A DNA stretch of 64,000 nt from an uncultured Eubacteriales bacterium (GCA_900544295.1 UQUO01000001.1:210340-274339); one strand, 5' to 3'; positions 34,211 to 42,191 are shown, counted from the first letter of the stretch. Notes: generated by a model from the letters alone, not told the origin. Numbers and translations: made by a program.

Positions 34211-34243
34211 AGAGGCCAGCTCTCGCTGGCCTCTCGGCGTTGT
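34211..34243. repeat. 33-bp hairpin repeat, copy 2
   Basis: Exact second copy of the sequence at 33518-33550, directly downstream of the second toxin gene (stop at 34253). The two copies are 660 bp apart, one per TA module. Confidence 0.85.
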
Positions 34244-34252
34244 ATCGGCATC

Positions 34253-34564
34253 TCAGAAGCTGCTTCGTGAATACCGGATGGTCAGTATTACGACCCTCCG
34301 GTTCAGCTCGTCGATGCTGTATATTATTGTGTAGTTCTTCACCAGCAGCTGGCGGTAGTCCTTGCAGGCATAGATGCCTTTGCGCCGCTCGGGGCAGCGG
34401 TGAGGCATATTGCCAAGCGAGAGGATACCGGCCTCAGGTTCGTCAATAAGGGCTGCTGCGGTGCCGGGTTCCTGGAGGTTCCTCGACACATAAGCGAAGA
34501 TGCCCTCAAGATTCCGCCGGGCTTCGTCGGTCAGCCCAACAGTGTAGGCAGCATTCTCATCCAA
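34253..34564 (-). CDS. RelE/ParE-family toxin (second module)
   Basis: This 103-residue protein has the ParE-like start YTVGLTDEARRNLEGIFAYVS, and C-terminal strands KNYTIIYSIDELNRRVVILTI with the basic tail RYSRSSF. It overlaps its antitoxin gene by 8 bp. It differs strongly from the toxin at 33558, so the modules were not duplicated recently even though their terminators are identical. Confidence 0.85.
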   Translation of the reverse strand: MDENAAYTVGLTDEARRNLEGIFAYVSRNLQEPGTAAALIDEPEAGILSLGNMPHRCPERRKGIYACKDYRQLLVKNYTIIYSIDELNRRVVILTIRYSRSSF

Positions 34565-34820
34565 GGTACTTGCTCCTCAACTCGTCAAAGGTGTCCTTCA
34601 CGTCGTGGAGCCGTCCGTTCCTCTTGTACTCCGCCTCGGAAGCCGCTATTGCGGCGTCGGTGCGGGCAGTTTCAAACATATCCTCGTAGGTCTCCATGCT
34701 CATCAGCACCAAGTCGCCGTAGCCGTTTTTGGTGATAAACACAGGCTCGCGCTGCGCATGGCAGAAGTCCGAGATCTCATTTGTGTTGCGCAAATCTGTA
34801 ATGGGACGAATAAGCGGCAT
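34557..34820 (-). CDS. Phd/YefM-family antitoxin (second module)
   Basis: This 87-residue protein starts IRPITDLRNTNEISDF, and has the shared segment VFITKNGYGDLVLMSMETYE. The C-terminal tail is charged. It is upstream of and overlapping the toxin gene. GGAGG lies before ATG 34820, and a short AT-rich promoter-like stretch lies at 34850-34878. Confidence 0.87.
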   Translation of the reverse strand: MPLIRPITDLRNTNEISDFCHAQREPVFITKNGYGDLVLMSMETYEDMFETARTDAAIAASEAEYKRNGRLHDVKDTFDELRSKYLG

Positions 34821-34878
34821 ATGCGTCGCCTCCTTTGTACGTTATTATAGCATAATAGCAGCATAATAACAACACACT

Positions 34879-35049
34879 TTATTTCCTCTCTGCGTCCCTG
34901 TAACACGGCCTGACACATCCCAGCCCATATCTTGCGCAGCCGTAGCAGAAGTGGCCCTCGGGCGGTTTGGGCGGCGGGTCGGGTTTGGGCGCGGGCGGTA
35001 TCTTTGTCATCAGGGCCCCGAAGGGGCTATTCGTGAAGAGGTATCTCAC
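34879..35049 (-). CDS. Small Cys- and Pro-rich ICE protein
   Basis: A 56-residue frame starts at GTG 35049, overlapping the stop of the DUF4366 gene (GTGA). It has a Pro-rich centre (PPAPKPDPPPKPP) and then CYGCARYGLGCVRPCYRD with four cysteines, possibly a metal site. The coupled start and the codon pattern support expression. Function is unknown; comparable small genes follow DUF4366 in related elements. Confidence 0.6.
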   Translation of the reverse strand: MRYLFTNSPFGALMTKIPPAPKPDPPPKPPEGHFCYGCARYGLGCVRPCYRDAERK

Positions 35050-35768
35050 TTGGCCTCGTCCTCCTCGTCGTCCTCGGGGAACTCGTAGTCGTCGAGGTCG
35101 GTGTCGCCGCTGGTGTCGGGTTTCTTCTTGCGGAACTTCAAAAAGGCCGCGGCAGCGCCCGCGATGAGCAGCAGGATGAGTACGATGGGAAGAATGGCTG
35201 CCGCGTTGAAGCCGCCTTCATCTTCAGGCTCGGTTGTCGCAGCCGGGGTCGGAGTGGGCGTCGGCTCGGGTTCCTCGCCCTTGCAGCCCTTGAGGTCGTT
35301 GCGGCATACGGGGCAGTCGGTGTTCACCTCGCCCGCCTCGCACTTGACCTCGCAGTCGCACTCGGCCTCGTAGCCCTCATCCTCCAGCAGCGCGAGCAGG
35401 TCGGACTCGTCCACGAGGTTGAGGAAGTAGACGTCACCGGTGCTGTGGTCGATGACGAGGTAGAAGACATTGCCGCTTTTCGTCTCAACTGTCACGAACT
35501 GCATCTTGCCGCCCTCGCCAATCTCCTCGCTGGAGTAGTAACTGCCGTCGAGGATGTCGTCTATGAGCGCGAGGTTACCGTCCGGCGTCAGCCCGCCGAG
35601 CGAGGGCAGCTCAGGCTCCGAGACCGGCTCCGTCGTGACGCTGATGCTCGTCATGGGTCCGCCCGGTTCGTTCGCGCCGTCCTCGTTCGAGGCGTAGTAC
35701 GCGCCCGCAGGCAGGGCAAGCGAGAGCGTGAGCGCGGCGGCGCACAGAAGCGGTGCGAGTTTACGCAT
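35046..35768 (-). CDS. DUF4366-family cell-surface protein of conjugative elements
   Basis: This 240-residue protein starts at ATG 35768 behind GGGAGGTG. It has a signal peptide (about residues 1-23, ending PAGAYY) and the extracellular domain core VFYLVIDHSTGDVYFLN characteristic of DUF4366. A Cys-containing segment (CDCEVKCEAG, CPVCRND), a Thr/Pro linker, one membrane span (about 180-202) and an acidic cytoplasmic tail follow. Role in conjugation is presumed structural and is not defined. It overlaps DUF4315 by 8 bp. Confidence 0.85.
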   Translation of the reverse strand: MRKLAPLLCAAALTLSLALPAGAYYASNEDGANEPGGPMTSISVTTEPVSEPELPSLGGLTPDGNLALIDDILDGSYYSSEEIGEGGKMQFVTVETKSGNVFYLVIDHSTGDVYFLNLVDESDLLALLEDEGYEAECDCEVKCEAGEVNTDCPVCRNDLKGCKGEEPEPTPTPTPAATTEPEDEGGFNAAAILPIVLILLLIAGAAAAFLKFRKKKPDTSGDTDLDDYEFPEDDEEDEAK

Positions 35769-35961
35769 CGGCGGCACCTCCCTTGATGAGCGCGGCGAGC
35801 TGCTCGATACTCATGTTCTCCGCGCGCACGAGGCCCACAATCTCGAGGTTCTCAAGCTCGGTTACTTTATCTATTGTCGCGTCGTAGCGCGCCGTGAGAT
35901 TTTCTATGCGCGCCTTGAGCCTCGCGGCCTCAGTGCGCAGCTTCGGTATTCTTGCGTCCAA
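35761..35961 (-). CDS. DUF4315-family coiled-coil protein of conjugative elements
   Basis: The 66-residue protein starts at TTG 35961, where AGGAGAG is 6 nt upstream; the longer frame to 36006 reads through this site. It is a helical coiled coil (LRTEAARLKARIENLTARYD) followed by the family tail ELENLEIVGLVRAENMS. It lies between the NlpC/P60 remnant and DUF4366, its standard place. Function unknown. Confidence 0.82.
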   Translation of the reverse strand: MDARIPKLRTEAARLKARIENLTARYDATIDKVTELENLEIVGLVRAENMSIEQLAALIKGGAADA

Positions 35962-35974
35962 GTTATCTCTCCTT

Positions 35975-36493
35975 TCAGGGGGCAGGAAGCCTGCCGAATC
36001 CAACAAAGTTATCTGAGTAATACGAATCCATAAACTTGATGTAGCTGATGGGACTTCCGGCGTGGATCATCCAGCCGTCGCCGACGCAGATGCCGACGTG
36101 AGTTATGTACTCGGGTATGAACCTTTTCGGCAGGCAGGCGTTCCATGCCCGTTTGAGCAGCGTGCGGTTGGAGCCGAACAGATAAAGGGCAGAAAAATAG
36201 CGTGGGTCTCTCCACGCTCCGAAGCCAACGCTTTGCAGCAGCTGGCGGGTATTGAATTCATGTTCCGCGCTCAGCCAGAGCGAGCCGCTGAAGCTCTGCA
36301 CCAGCTGGCCGAACCGCCTGACAATATCCTCGTCTTTAACGTTCCTGAACAGCTTGAGGATAACAGTGGCATAGCTCACCTTCCCGGCCTCTATGCGCTC
36401 CGCCAGCCAAGGGCAGCCCGCCGCCTGGCATCGCCTGTGACGCCACTCGGCGCAGTATTTGCAGTCAACATCTTCAGGTTTGTACTGGTACAT
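35975..36493 (-). pseudogene. Fusion of an ICE post-ParB protein with the tail of an NlpC/P60 hydrolase
   Basis: From ATG 36493 (GGAGGT upstream) residues 1-120 match the Cys-rich protein that follows parB in these elements (MYQYKPEDVDCKYC, CPWLAERIEAG). Residues about 131-172 are the C-terminus of an NlpC/P60 cell-wall hydrolase (HVGICVGDGWMIHAG, then FVGFGRLP). The hydrolase nucleophile Cys is missing while a His is kept. The junction near 36110 marks loss of everything between, normally the whole transfer region. The frame survived by chance or was kept. Confidence 0.75.
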
Positions 36494-36510
36494 ACGATTT
36501 ACCTCCAAAC

Positions 36511-36545
36511 AAAAAAGCCGGGCAGTTTCATGCACTGTCCGGCTT
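36511..36545 (-). terminator. Terminator after parB
   Basis: AAGCCGGaCAGT and ACTGcCCGGCTT pair with a 7-nt loop and are followed by a T-run on the minus strand. It lies just past the parB stop at 36561. Confidence 0.75.
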
Positions 36546-36560
36546 AGGATATGTATTCAA

Positions 36561-37424
36561 TCAGCGCTCCGCCTCGCGCTTTCTGCGCTTCTGCCACTGT
36601 TCCAGCAGCTTGATGATGGTCTCCTCCATCTGCTTCGGCGTGTAGGAGCGCGGGAAGTATTTGCGCAGCCTGTCGCCGGTGATGGTGATGCGGTCTATCT
36701 CCGGCTTCTTCTCCTCGGACATGATGGCCCGCATGACCTCAGCTGTCAGTTCGCCGCGCTGGGAGAATTGCTTTAGCCTCTGTGCCTGAGACAGCGACGG
36801 CGTCGCCTGCTCGCTGTCCATCGCGTCGAGAAGAAGGCGCTGCTCGTCCTTGGTCAGAAACGAAAGCTCATAGGCCGGATTGAACGCGATTTTGCGCTCG
36901 TCCACCATGTCCAGCAGCGGCGGGATCAGCTCGGTGAGGCGGATGTAACGTTGTACTTGAACACCGCTACTTTCACCGACTTCCTGTGCAATAACGTCTC
37001 TTGCTCTTAACTTTGGTTCAACTTGAACCGAAGTTAAATCTTTCCTTTGCCCTTGATGCTGCATTGCCTCAAGCTTGAGCCTGTACGCAAACGCTCTCTC
37101 GCTCGGAAGCAGCCCTTCGCGCTGCAAATTGCTGTCCACGACGAGGATCGCCGCCGCGTCGTCGTCCAGCTCGCGGACGATGACCGACATGGTCTCCAGC
37201 CCCGCCAGCTCACACGCCCGCTTGCGCCGGTGGCCGGATACAAGCTCGTACCCGCCGTCCGGCAAAGGCCGAGCGATGGCTGGGGACAGGACGCCGTACT
37301 GCTTCACGCTCTCGACAATTTTCAGCATTTCTGCATCATTATTCACTTTGAACGGATGTCGCTCAAACGGGAACAACTGACTTAACCGCACCTGTTTGAT
37401 GTTTTCGGTCTTCCCTGCCGGCAT
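36561..37424 (-). CDS. parB: ParB/Spo0J-family partition protein
   Basis: This 287-residue protein starts at ATG 37424 behind AAGGAGGG; the longer frame to 37463 crosses a hairpin. The N-terminal CTP-binding ParB domain has PFERHPFKVNND near 17 and SGHRRKRACELAG near 70. A helix-turn-helix region (RDVIAQEVGESSGVQVQRYI) sits in the middle, and there is a basic helical C-terminus. It is the element's partition or regulatory protein, now without its ParA. An attenuator-like hairpin precedes it. Confidence 0.9.
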   Translation of the reverse strand: MPAGKTENIKQVRLSQLFPFERHPFKVNNDAEMLKIVESVKQYGVLSPAIARPLPDGGYELVSGHRRKRACELAGLETMSVIVRELDDDAAAILVVDSNLQREGLLPSERAFAYRLKLEAMQHQGQRKDLTSVQVEPKLRARDVIAQEVGESSGVQVQRYIRLTELIPPLLDMVDERKIAFNPAYELSFLTKDEQRLLLDAMDSEQATPSLSQAQRLKQFSQRGELTAEVMRAIMSEEKKPEIDRITITGDRLRKYFPRSYTPKQMEETIIKLLEQWQKRRKREAER

Positions 37425-37443
37425 ATTCCCTCCTTGATCATAA

Positions 37444-37476
37444 AAACGGCCTCTCAATCTCAATGAGAGGCTGTTT
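37444..37476 (-). terminator. Hairpin upstream of parB
   Basis: AAACGGCCTCTCA and TGAGAGGCtGTTT form a stem with one mismatch. On the minus strand the last arm is followed by T5, so it probably terminated the gene that once preceded parB. Confidence 0.55.
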
Positions 37477-37517
37477 GTGCTAAATAGCTGTATGTACGGA
37501 CGGTAATTTGTATGTTT

Positions 37518-37631
37518 TTAATAAGTGTTTTGTGGTGAATGCACGTCAAGGTCACCGGCCGCCTCCATCTTGAAGCGGTTCATGGCCTCGCGGGCGTTCG
37601 GGTTTACGAGGTTGTTGCTCCTGGTGGACAT
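37518..37631 (-). pseudogene. Truncated alpha/beta-type small acid-soluble spore protein
   Basis: ATG 37631 follows AAAAGGAG. The 37-residue product has the SASP start pattern NPNAREAMNRFKMEAAGDL, then VHSPQNTY and a stop. Normal family members have 60-90 residues and a second conserved block with the GPR protease site and SVGG; both are absent. Loss occurs right after the first conserved helix. It indicates an endospore-forming ancestry. Confidence 0.6.
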
Positions 37632-37690
37632 CGAATTGCATCTCCTTTTCTCTCTTTTGAGCCTTGGCTCGCTTATATTCTTGCCGCTCT

Positions 37691-37715
37691 GCCCGCTTAT
37701 ATGCGGGCTTCTTTT
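37691..37715 (+). terminator. Small terminator hairpin
   Basis: GCCCGC and GCGGGC around TTATAT, followed by TTCTTTT on the plus strand. No gene ends here now, so it may be a relic. Otherwise 37632-37852 shows only AT-rich spacer. Confidence 0.5.
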
Positions 37716-37852
37716 ATGCAAATTTTAGCGCTCGCGACGTACTTTTCCGGGCCGATTAAATTTTCAATTCTCTTTTCAACTATTTTCGTCCGCAGACTGT
37801 CTAATATACAGAGCAGCTGCTCTTCACAACTGCGAAAAGGATGTTCCCTCTC

Positions 37853-38206
37853 ATGGACAAATTTGAATTTGCCCAGCGCTTTCAGGCTGACAAGGCAAAA
37901 TACTACCGAATTGCCTACTCCTATGTCAAAAACGAGCACGATGCCCTCGACGTCATGGGATAGGCCTCCTACAAGGCGCTGCGCAGCCTCAAAGCACTCA
38001 AAACGCCGGAGTACTTCTCCTCCTGGATGACGCGCATTGTCATCAACTGCGCGCTCGACCTGCTGCGGCAAAATTCACGGGTCACTTTCCTCGACGACGC
38101 GCTGCCGCCGGAGTCGGAGCCGCCTGACGAGGCCGCCCTGGCGCCGGAGGACTCGCTCGACCTCTATACCGCGCTCGACGCGCTCGGGGAACGGGATCGC
38201 GCCTGA
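37853..38206 (+). pseudogene. ECF sigma factor remnant
   Basis: About 117 codons match an ECF sigma factor: region 2 reads YYRIAYSYVKNEHDALDV and then SYKALRSLKALKTPEYFSSW with MTRIVINCALDLLR. Codon 37 is TAG (37961-37963), where related proteins have a sense codon. The frame stops after LDALGERDRA, just before region 4, so -35 recognition is lost. It runs directly into a partial anti-sigma-like gene in another frame, so the intergenic region and both inner ends were deleted. Confidence 0.8.
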
Positions 38207-38955
38207 GGAGCCTGAGACGCTTCGCGGCCAGCGCGGCGGCGGTCGTCTGCGTGCTGTTTGCCTGCGCAAACATCATGCCCATCTACACCTATGCAGCGCA
38301 GATACCCATACTAGGGAGCATCGTGCAGGTGCTCCAGATAGGCAGCGGCGGCGAGCTTACAGACGGCGCGCAGGGCAAAGTCGAGGACCGGGGCGAGGGC
38401 GTACTGCTCAGCTTCGAGGGCGCCTCCGGCGAGCTGAGCGCCGCGCCTCACTACAGCGTTACCCGCTTTTCCGCTCCGAACAGGCTGGAGCTCACGCTCA
38501 GTGGCGTGCGGAAAATCGACTTTGACGCGCTCTTTAAGAGCCTGCTCGGCACTGAGGCTGTCCGCGACGCCTACCGCATTATGGTACTCGACGACTCGTC
38601 CTACGGCATAGTCATAGTCCTCAACGAGGGCTGGAGCTGTGAGATCACCGAATACTCCGACCCGGGAGCGCTGATGCTGAACTTTATTGAAAGCGCCCCC
38701 TCCGGTGAGGATGAAGTATACTACCTCCGCTCCGAGGCCATGACCTATACTGACGAGCTGGGCCTGCTATGCGAGGAGTACCACGCCGAGGCGGCGACGC
38801 AGCTGCGGACGCTCAGCGGCGAATACATCGTGACCATAGGCCAGTACGCCACGCGAGCTGAGGCCGAGGAAGCGCTGGCCGCGCTGAACGAGACGCACGG
38901 CGAAAGCGGCTTCTTCGTCGCATCCGGCGCACCGGGTGATACGCCCGAAAACTGA
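38200..38955 (+). pseudogene. Anti-sigma-like membrane protein lacking its N-terminus
   Basis: The open frame begins within the sigma remnant and reads RLRSLRRFAASAAAVVCV into a membrane segment. About 230 residues of an extracytoplasmic domain follow, with a SPOR-like tail (GEYIVTIGQYATRAEAEEAL). The cytoplasmic sigma-binding part is missing and there is no ribosome site; GTG 38251 is the first start. It was the likely partner of the adjacent ECF sigma factor. Whether any part is translated is doubtful. Confidence 0.6.
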
Positions 38956-38960
38956 AGCCG

Positions 38961-39317
38961 GTGATCCCGGCGATACGACAAACAAGCAAGGAGAACATCG
39001 CCGCCGACGGTGAGACGCTCATCAGCTGCATCTACAGCGCCGAGCTTTTCGGTGAGGAGACTGAGCCCAGCACGGTATACGACGCGGAGGGCAAGGTCAG
39101 TTCCGTCTCCATCTACCTCGCCGGCGCCGAAGCCGGCCCCTACGCCGAACGGCTCACCGAACTCTACGGCGAACCCGATGCGGACAGCGCGGGGGAATCC
39201 ACAGAGTCCGGCAGCTCCTGGGAGGTCTGGAAGACTGAGCGCGGGCAGATAAAGCTGCTGCAAAGCTACGGCCTGTGCACGCTCGAAATAACGGCGCCCA
39301 GCGTGGGGCTGGGCTAA
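38961..39317 (+). CDS. Hypothetical protein, possibly 5'-truncated
   Basis: The 118-residue frame starts at GTG 38961 with no clear ribosome site and has no signal peptide. It is acidic, with a mixed beta pattern (LISCIYSAELFGEE, VSSVSIYLAGAE, GQIKLLQSYGLCTLEI). It resembles the C-terminal part of a secreted protein rather than a full gene. The family is not recognised. A strong terminator follows at 39323. Confidence 0.4.
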   Translation: MIPAIRQTSKENIAADGETLISCIYSAELFGEETEPSTVYDAEGKVSSVSIYLAGAEAGPYAERLTELYGEPDADSAGESTESGSSWEVWKTERGQIKLLQSYGLCTLEITAPSVGLG

Positions 39318-39322
39318 AAAAC

Positions 39323-39351
39323 AAGGCGCCCCGAGTACATCGGGGCGCCTT
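39323..39351. terminator. Bidirectional terminator
   Basis: AAGGCGCCCCGA and TCGGGGCGCCTT form a perfect 12-bp stem with a 5-nt loop and A/T flanks on both sides. It serves the plus-strand hypothetical gene and the convergent glutamate symporter gene. Confidence 0.9.
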
Positions 39352-39366
39352 ATTACGCGCGGGCGC

Positions 39367-40755
39367 TCACTTTTTTCGCCTGAATATATAGCTCCTGAAA
39401 AGTATGACGTTCATTACAATGAAAAACAGGATGAGTATCAGCAGCGTCAGCAGGGGCTTCACCGGGGCGAGGGTCGCCAGCAGCATCATCGGGAAGCCGA
39501 AAACTATTGCCGGGAAGTTCTGATACACCAGATTGTCCAGCGCCGGGGTCTTGAACTCGCCGTCTATCTCGCGCAGGAGGATGACGCCGGTGCTGGCCGT
39601 GCCGGTCAGCATGCCGTACATGGTGAGGAACTGTTCCTCCGCGTACTCAGGAAAGAGCTTCTTCGCCACAAAGTAGTTGTATACATACGTTATCACGAGG
39701 CCCACGACGCCCATGATGAGGATGATGCCCCAGTAATCCTCGAGGACGCTGAAACGTATAGCCGCGATACCCGCGACGACCATGATGTCGAAGAAAAAGT
39801 TGCTCGCGCGGGTCATCAGGAAGGCATTGGTGTATTCCTTCTTTATAATGCGCTTTTTCTTCAGCCAGCCCATAAGGAGCTTCACCAGCGTCGCCGTCAG
39901 GACGCCCAGCAGGAAGTTGAAGCCGTAGATGACGGATTTCATGCTCGGCAGCAGCAGGCCAAGAACGTCCATGAGCAGGTAGGCCAACAGATATGCCAGC
40001 GCGATGAGGGCTATCTGGATGGTCAGCTTGTCGATGCTCTCCTGCATGGGTATCTCGTCGTCGGACTGTATCTGCTCGGAGCGCAGGGCCTTTTCCTCGA
40101 CCTTCATGAGCTTTATCTTTCCCCGGCGCTTCTGGATGTTCAGATGTATAACGCCGCCTATGCTCGCGCTCAAAAAGCCCAGGGCCGCGATGGTAAGGCC
40201 GAAGCTCTTGCCGCCGACAAAGCCGAAGTCGTTTTCAAAAATGCCGCCGTAGTTGAGCGCCTGGCCGGTGCCCTGGCCGTAGCCAAAGGGCAGCAGGATG
40301 CCCGCCGCAGGGAAAAAGCCCGAGACCACCAGAGCCGCGACTATCGAGATGCCAAGGCCGAACACCGCCTGGAGCAGATATGTCGAGACGGTGGTCACGC
40401 CTGTATTGAATATCTCCACGGTGCGCTTCTTGGTCATCTTTGTGGCCGAGGGCTTGAACGCAGAGGCTATGAAACCCAGCGCAAGGGTGTGATATGTAAT
40501 GATCTCAAGCGCCTCTGTGCCGTTTCCTCCGAAAAACGCGGTGTCGTACATCACGTCACCCGTGAAATACTTGTACAGTCCCGCGACGACGATGAGGATG
40601 CCGCCGCCCAGGACAGAGGCCGGTATCAGCGAGGCCTGAAGGAATTTTATCGTCTTTTTGAGTACATTCGCCGCCAGCAAGCTCATGAGCAGCACCGCCG
40701 CCAGATTCAACCCGCTCCATACACTATAATCCCAGAAATTCTCCACTCTTGTCAC
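39367..40755 (-). CDS. gltS: Sodium:glutamate symporter (ESS family)
   Basis: This 462-residue membrane protein has about 12 hydrophobic segments in two inverted halves. The family hallmarks are GYGQGTGQALNYGG near residue 160 and MYGMLTGTASTGVILLREID near 385, which form the re-entrant substrate loops. A charged cytoplasmic loop (residues 205-250) separates the halves. It is somewhat longer than E. coli GltS (401). Substrate specificity for glutamate is inferred from the family. It overlaps the acyltransferase gene by 32 bp. Confidence 0.85.
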   Translation of the reverse strand: MTRVENFWDYSVWSGLNLAAVLLMSLLAANVLKKTIKFLQASLIPASVLGGGILIVVAGLYKYFTGDVMYDTAFFGGNGTEALEIITYHTLALGFIASAFKPSATKMTKKRTVEIFNTGVTTVSTYLLQAVFGLGISIVAALVVSGFFPAAGILLPFGYGQGTGQALNYGGIFENDFGFVGGKSFGLTIAALGFLSASIGGVIHLNIQKRRGKIKLMKVEEKALRSEQIQSDDEIPMQESIDKLTIQIALIALAYLLAYLLMDVLGLLLPSMKSVIYGFNFLLGVLTATLVKLLMGWLKKKRIIKKEYTNAFLMTRASNFFFDIMVVAGIAAIRFSVLEDYWGIILIMGVVGLVITYVYNYFVAKKLFPEYAEEQFLTMYGMLTGTASTGVILLREIDGEFKTPALDNLVYQNFPAIVFGFPMMLLATLAPVKPLLTLLILILFFIVMNVILFRSYIFRRKK

Positions 40756-41953
40756 CTCTGCCCATATTTTTGCTGCGGTAATATATGTTCACATATTTGA
40801 GCGCGTTGAAACGCTTGCCGCCCTTTAGCTGATACAGCCTCTCACCGTGATAGATATTGAGTTTGTTCCTCCCCAGGACCGATACCGCGCTCACCTCCCT
40901 GAAGGGGAAAACCAGCTCCTCCCCGCTGCCTTCATCTATGACTATCCTGTCGCCATATAGGCTTACGGAGGCATCGCGGCGCAGCAGCGCCTTGCGCTCG
41001 TACACTACGACTTCGGAAAGCCGGACACTGTCACGGTACAAAGGTTCTTCCGTCCACTTCGTCAGGTCCAGCGAGCGCACGAACTGTTCCTGATAGTCGT
41101 ACCAGTCCGTGACGAACTCGAAGGGGAAGGTGAAGCCCACACCAATCAGGCGTTTGTCCTCTCCGTAACTTATCTTCCGGCGGCAGCGCCTGCATTCTAT
41201 CTCGTTGCCGTGGCTCTCAAACTCCGAGAGCCCGCACCAGGGACAGACGTACATCGCCCGCTCCAGGTATTCCGCCCGCCGCCCCGACTTGTAGAGCCCG
41301 TCGGCCACGCCCTCGTCCACTGCGAGGCCCTCCTCGATGATGGCGAGCAGCTCAGACTTTGAGAGTCCGGCGTATTCCTCCGGCTCTATGACCCGCGACA
41401 CGTAGGCCCGCATCTTTCCGCGGCGGACGACGTCGCTCCAGCGGGGGTGAACGCCATAACCGCCCTCTATTCTCAAGAGGGCGACGGGCAGCTTTATCAG
41501 CTTTGCCAGGGAGGCTATGGCAGGGTTCATATACCCTGTCCGGCCGCTGTAGGTGCGGTTCCCCTCCGGCGCGATGGCGATAGTGCCCCCTTCCTTTGCC
41601 ACGCGGACGCAGTTTTTGACCGCCGCTACGTCCGAGGTCTGTTTCTTGATGGGTATCGGCGCGACAAGCCAGCGCAGCAGTGACGATATCCAGCCGTTTG
41701 AGAAAAGGTCCTCGCTCGCTACATAGTACACCGGTCCCCGGAAGGTCATGCCTACGAAAAACTGGTCGAAAGCCGTCTGGTGGTTCATGAGGATGAGATA
41801 CGCCCTGTCCCCCTGCTCTCTGAATGGCTCTATCTTTATATTGTATTTGAGCTTTGTATAAGGATACAAAACCGCATACGCTATGTTCCTCACGACCCGA
41901 TGCCGCGGTCTGAGCCACGGCACCCGCTCTTTCTTCTGTCTATCCTGCTCCAT
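40724..41953 (-). CDS. 1-acylglycerol-3-phosphate acyltransferase-like protein with zinc ribbon
   Basis: 409 residues. The N-terminal PlsC domain (about 35-240) has the catalytic HX4D motif NHQTAFDQ near residue 57 and the acyl-acceptor motif PEGNRTYSGR near 130. The C-terminal extension starts with a four-Cys ribbon (CPWCGL, then CRRC, about 240-262) and continues with about 140 residues carrying a PH-like beta pattern. Plain PlsC proteins end at about 240 residues, so the extension is unusual. It likely acts at the membrane in phospholipid synthesis, possibly with a regulatory or protein-binding role of the tail. Confidence 0.8.
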   Translation of the reverse strand: MEQDRQKKERVPWLRPRHRVVRNIAYAVLYPYTKLKYNIKIEPFREQGDRAYLILMNHQTAFDQFFVGMTFRGPVYYVASEDLFSNGWISSLLRWLVAPIPIKKQTSDVAAVKNCVRVAKEGGTIAIAPEGNRTYSGRTGYMNPAIASLAKLIKLPVALLRIEGGYGVHPRWSDVVRRGKMRAYVSRVIEPEEYAGLSKSELLAIIEEGLAVDEGVADGLYKSGRRAEYLERAMYVCPWCGLSEFESHGNEIECRRCRRKISYGEDKRLIGVGFTFPFEFVTDWYDYQEQFVRSLDLTKWTEEPLYRDSVRLSEVVVYERKALLRRDASVSLYGDRIVIDEGSGEELVFPFREVSAVSVLGRNKLNIYHGERLYQLKGGKRFNALKYVNIYYRSKNMGRGDKSGEFLGL

Positions 41954-42047
41954 CCTGCATACACATCTCCCCTTGCAGTCCCGGCTCCCCCCCAGGGCTG
42001 CGGATCTCGGATTTAGTTTAATACCTAATTATATATAATAACACAGC

Positions 42048-42137
42048 ATGGTGTTCAATTACAAGAAGCTGGAGGACGTGGCGGCGCGCAAATCTTTGTA
42101 CTTCTCAAATATCAATTTTGTGCCAATCGCCGATTAG
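42048..42137 (+). other. Short coding-like fragment
   Basis: A 29-codon frame reads KKLEDVAARKSLYFSNINFV. The composition looks coding, but there is no ribosome site and no room for a full gene. It is probably a gene remnant. The remainder of 41954-42191 holds the AT-rich promoter region of the acyltransferase gene (TATATAAT-like) and a terminator. Confidence 0.25.
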
Positions 42138-42146
42138 AGGCAAAAA

Positions 42147-42176
42147 AATCGCCCCAAACTGAAATCTGGGGCGATT
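42147..42176. terminator. Terminator after the CBS-domain gene
   Basis: AATCGCCCCA and TGGGGCGATT form a 10-bp stem with a 10-nt loop. A7 upstream and T4 downstream make it usable on both strands. Confidence 0.85.
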
Positions 42177-42191
42177 CTTTTCAGCTTGTTT

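Larger units (their letters stand above)
29035..37424. mobile_element. Remnant of an integrative conjugative element (CTn/Tn1549-like)
   Basis: The gene set (tyrosine integrase, giant helicase/methylase N-terminus, topB, DUF4366, DUF4315, NlpC/P60 tail, parB and the small protein after parB) is that of Clostridia conjugative elements. VirB4, VirD4, VirB6, relaxase and parA genes are missing. Two junctions show internal deletions (about 29790 and about 36110). The element is therefore immobile by its own functions. Confidence 0.8.

Noticed and set aside
33518..34243. CRISPR array
   Set aside because: Only two copies 660 bp apart with genes between them. They are hairpin repeats after TA modules. 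No other regular repeat array is seen in the window.
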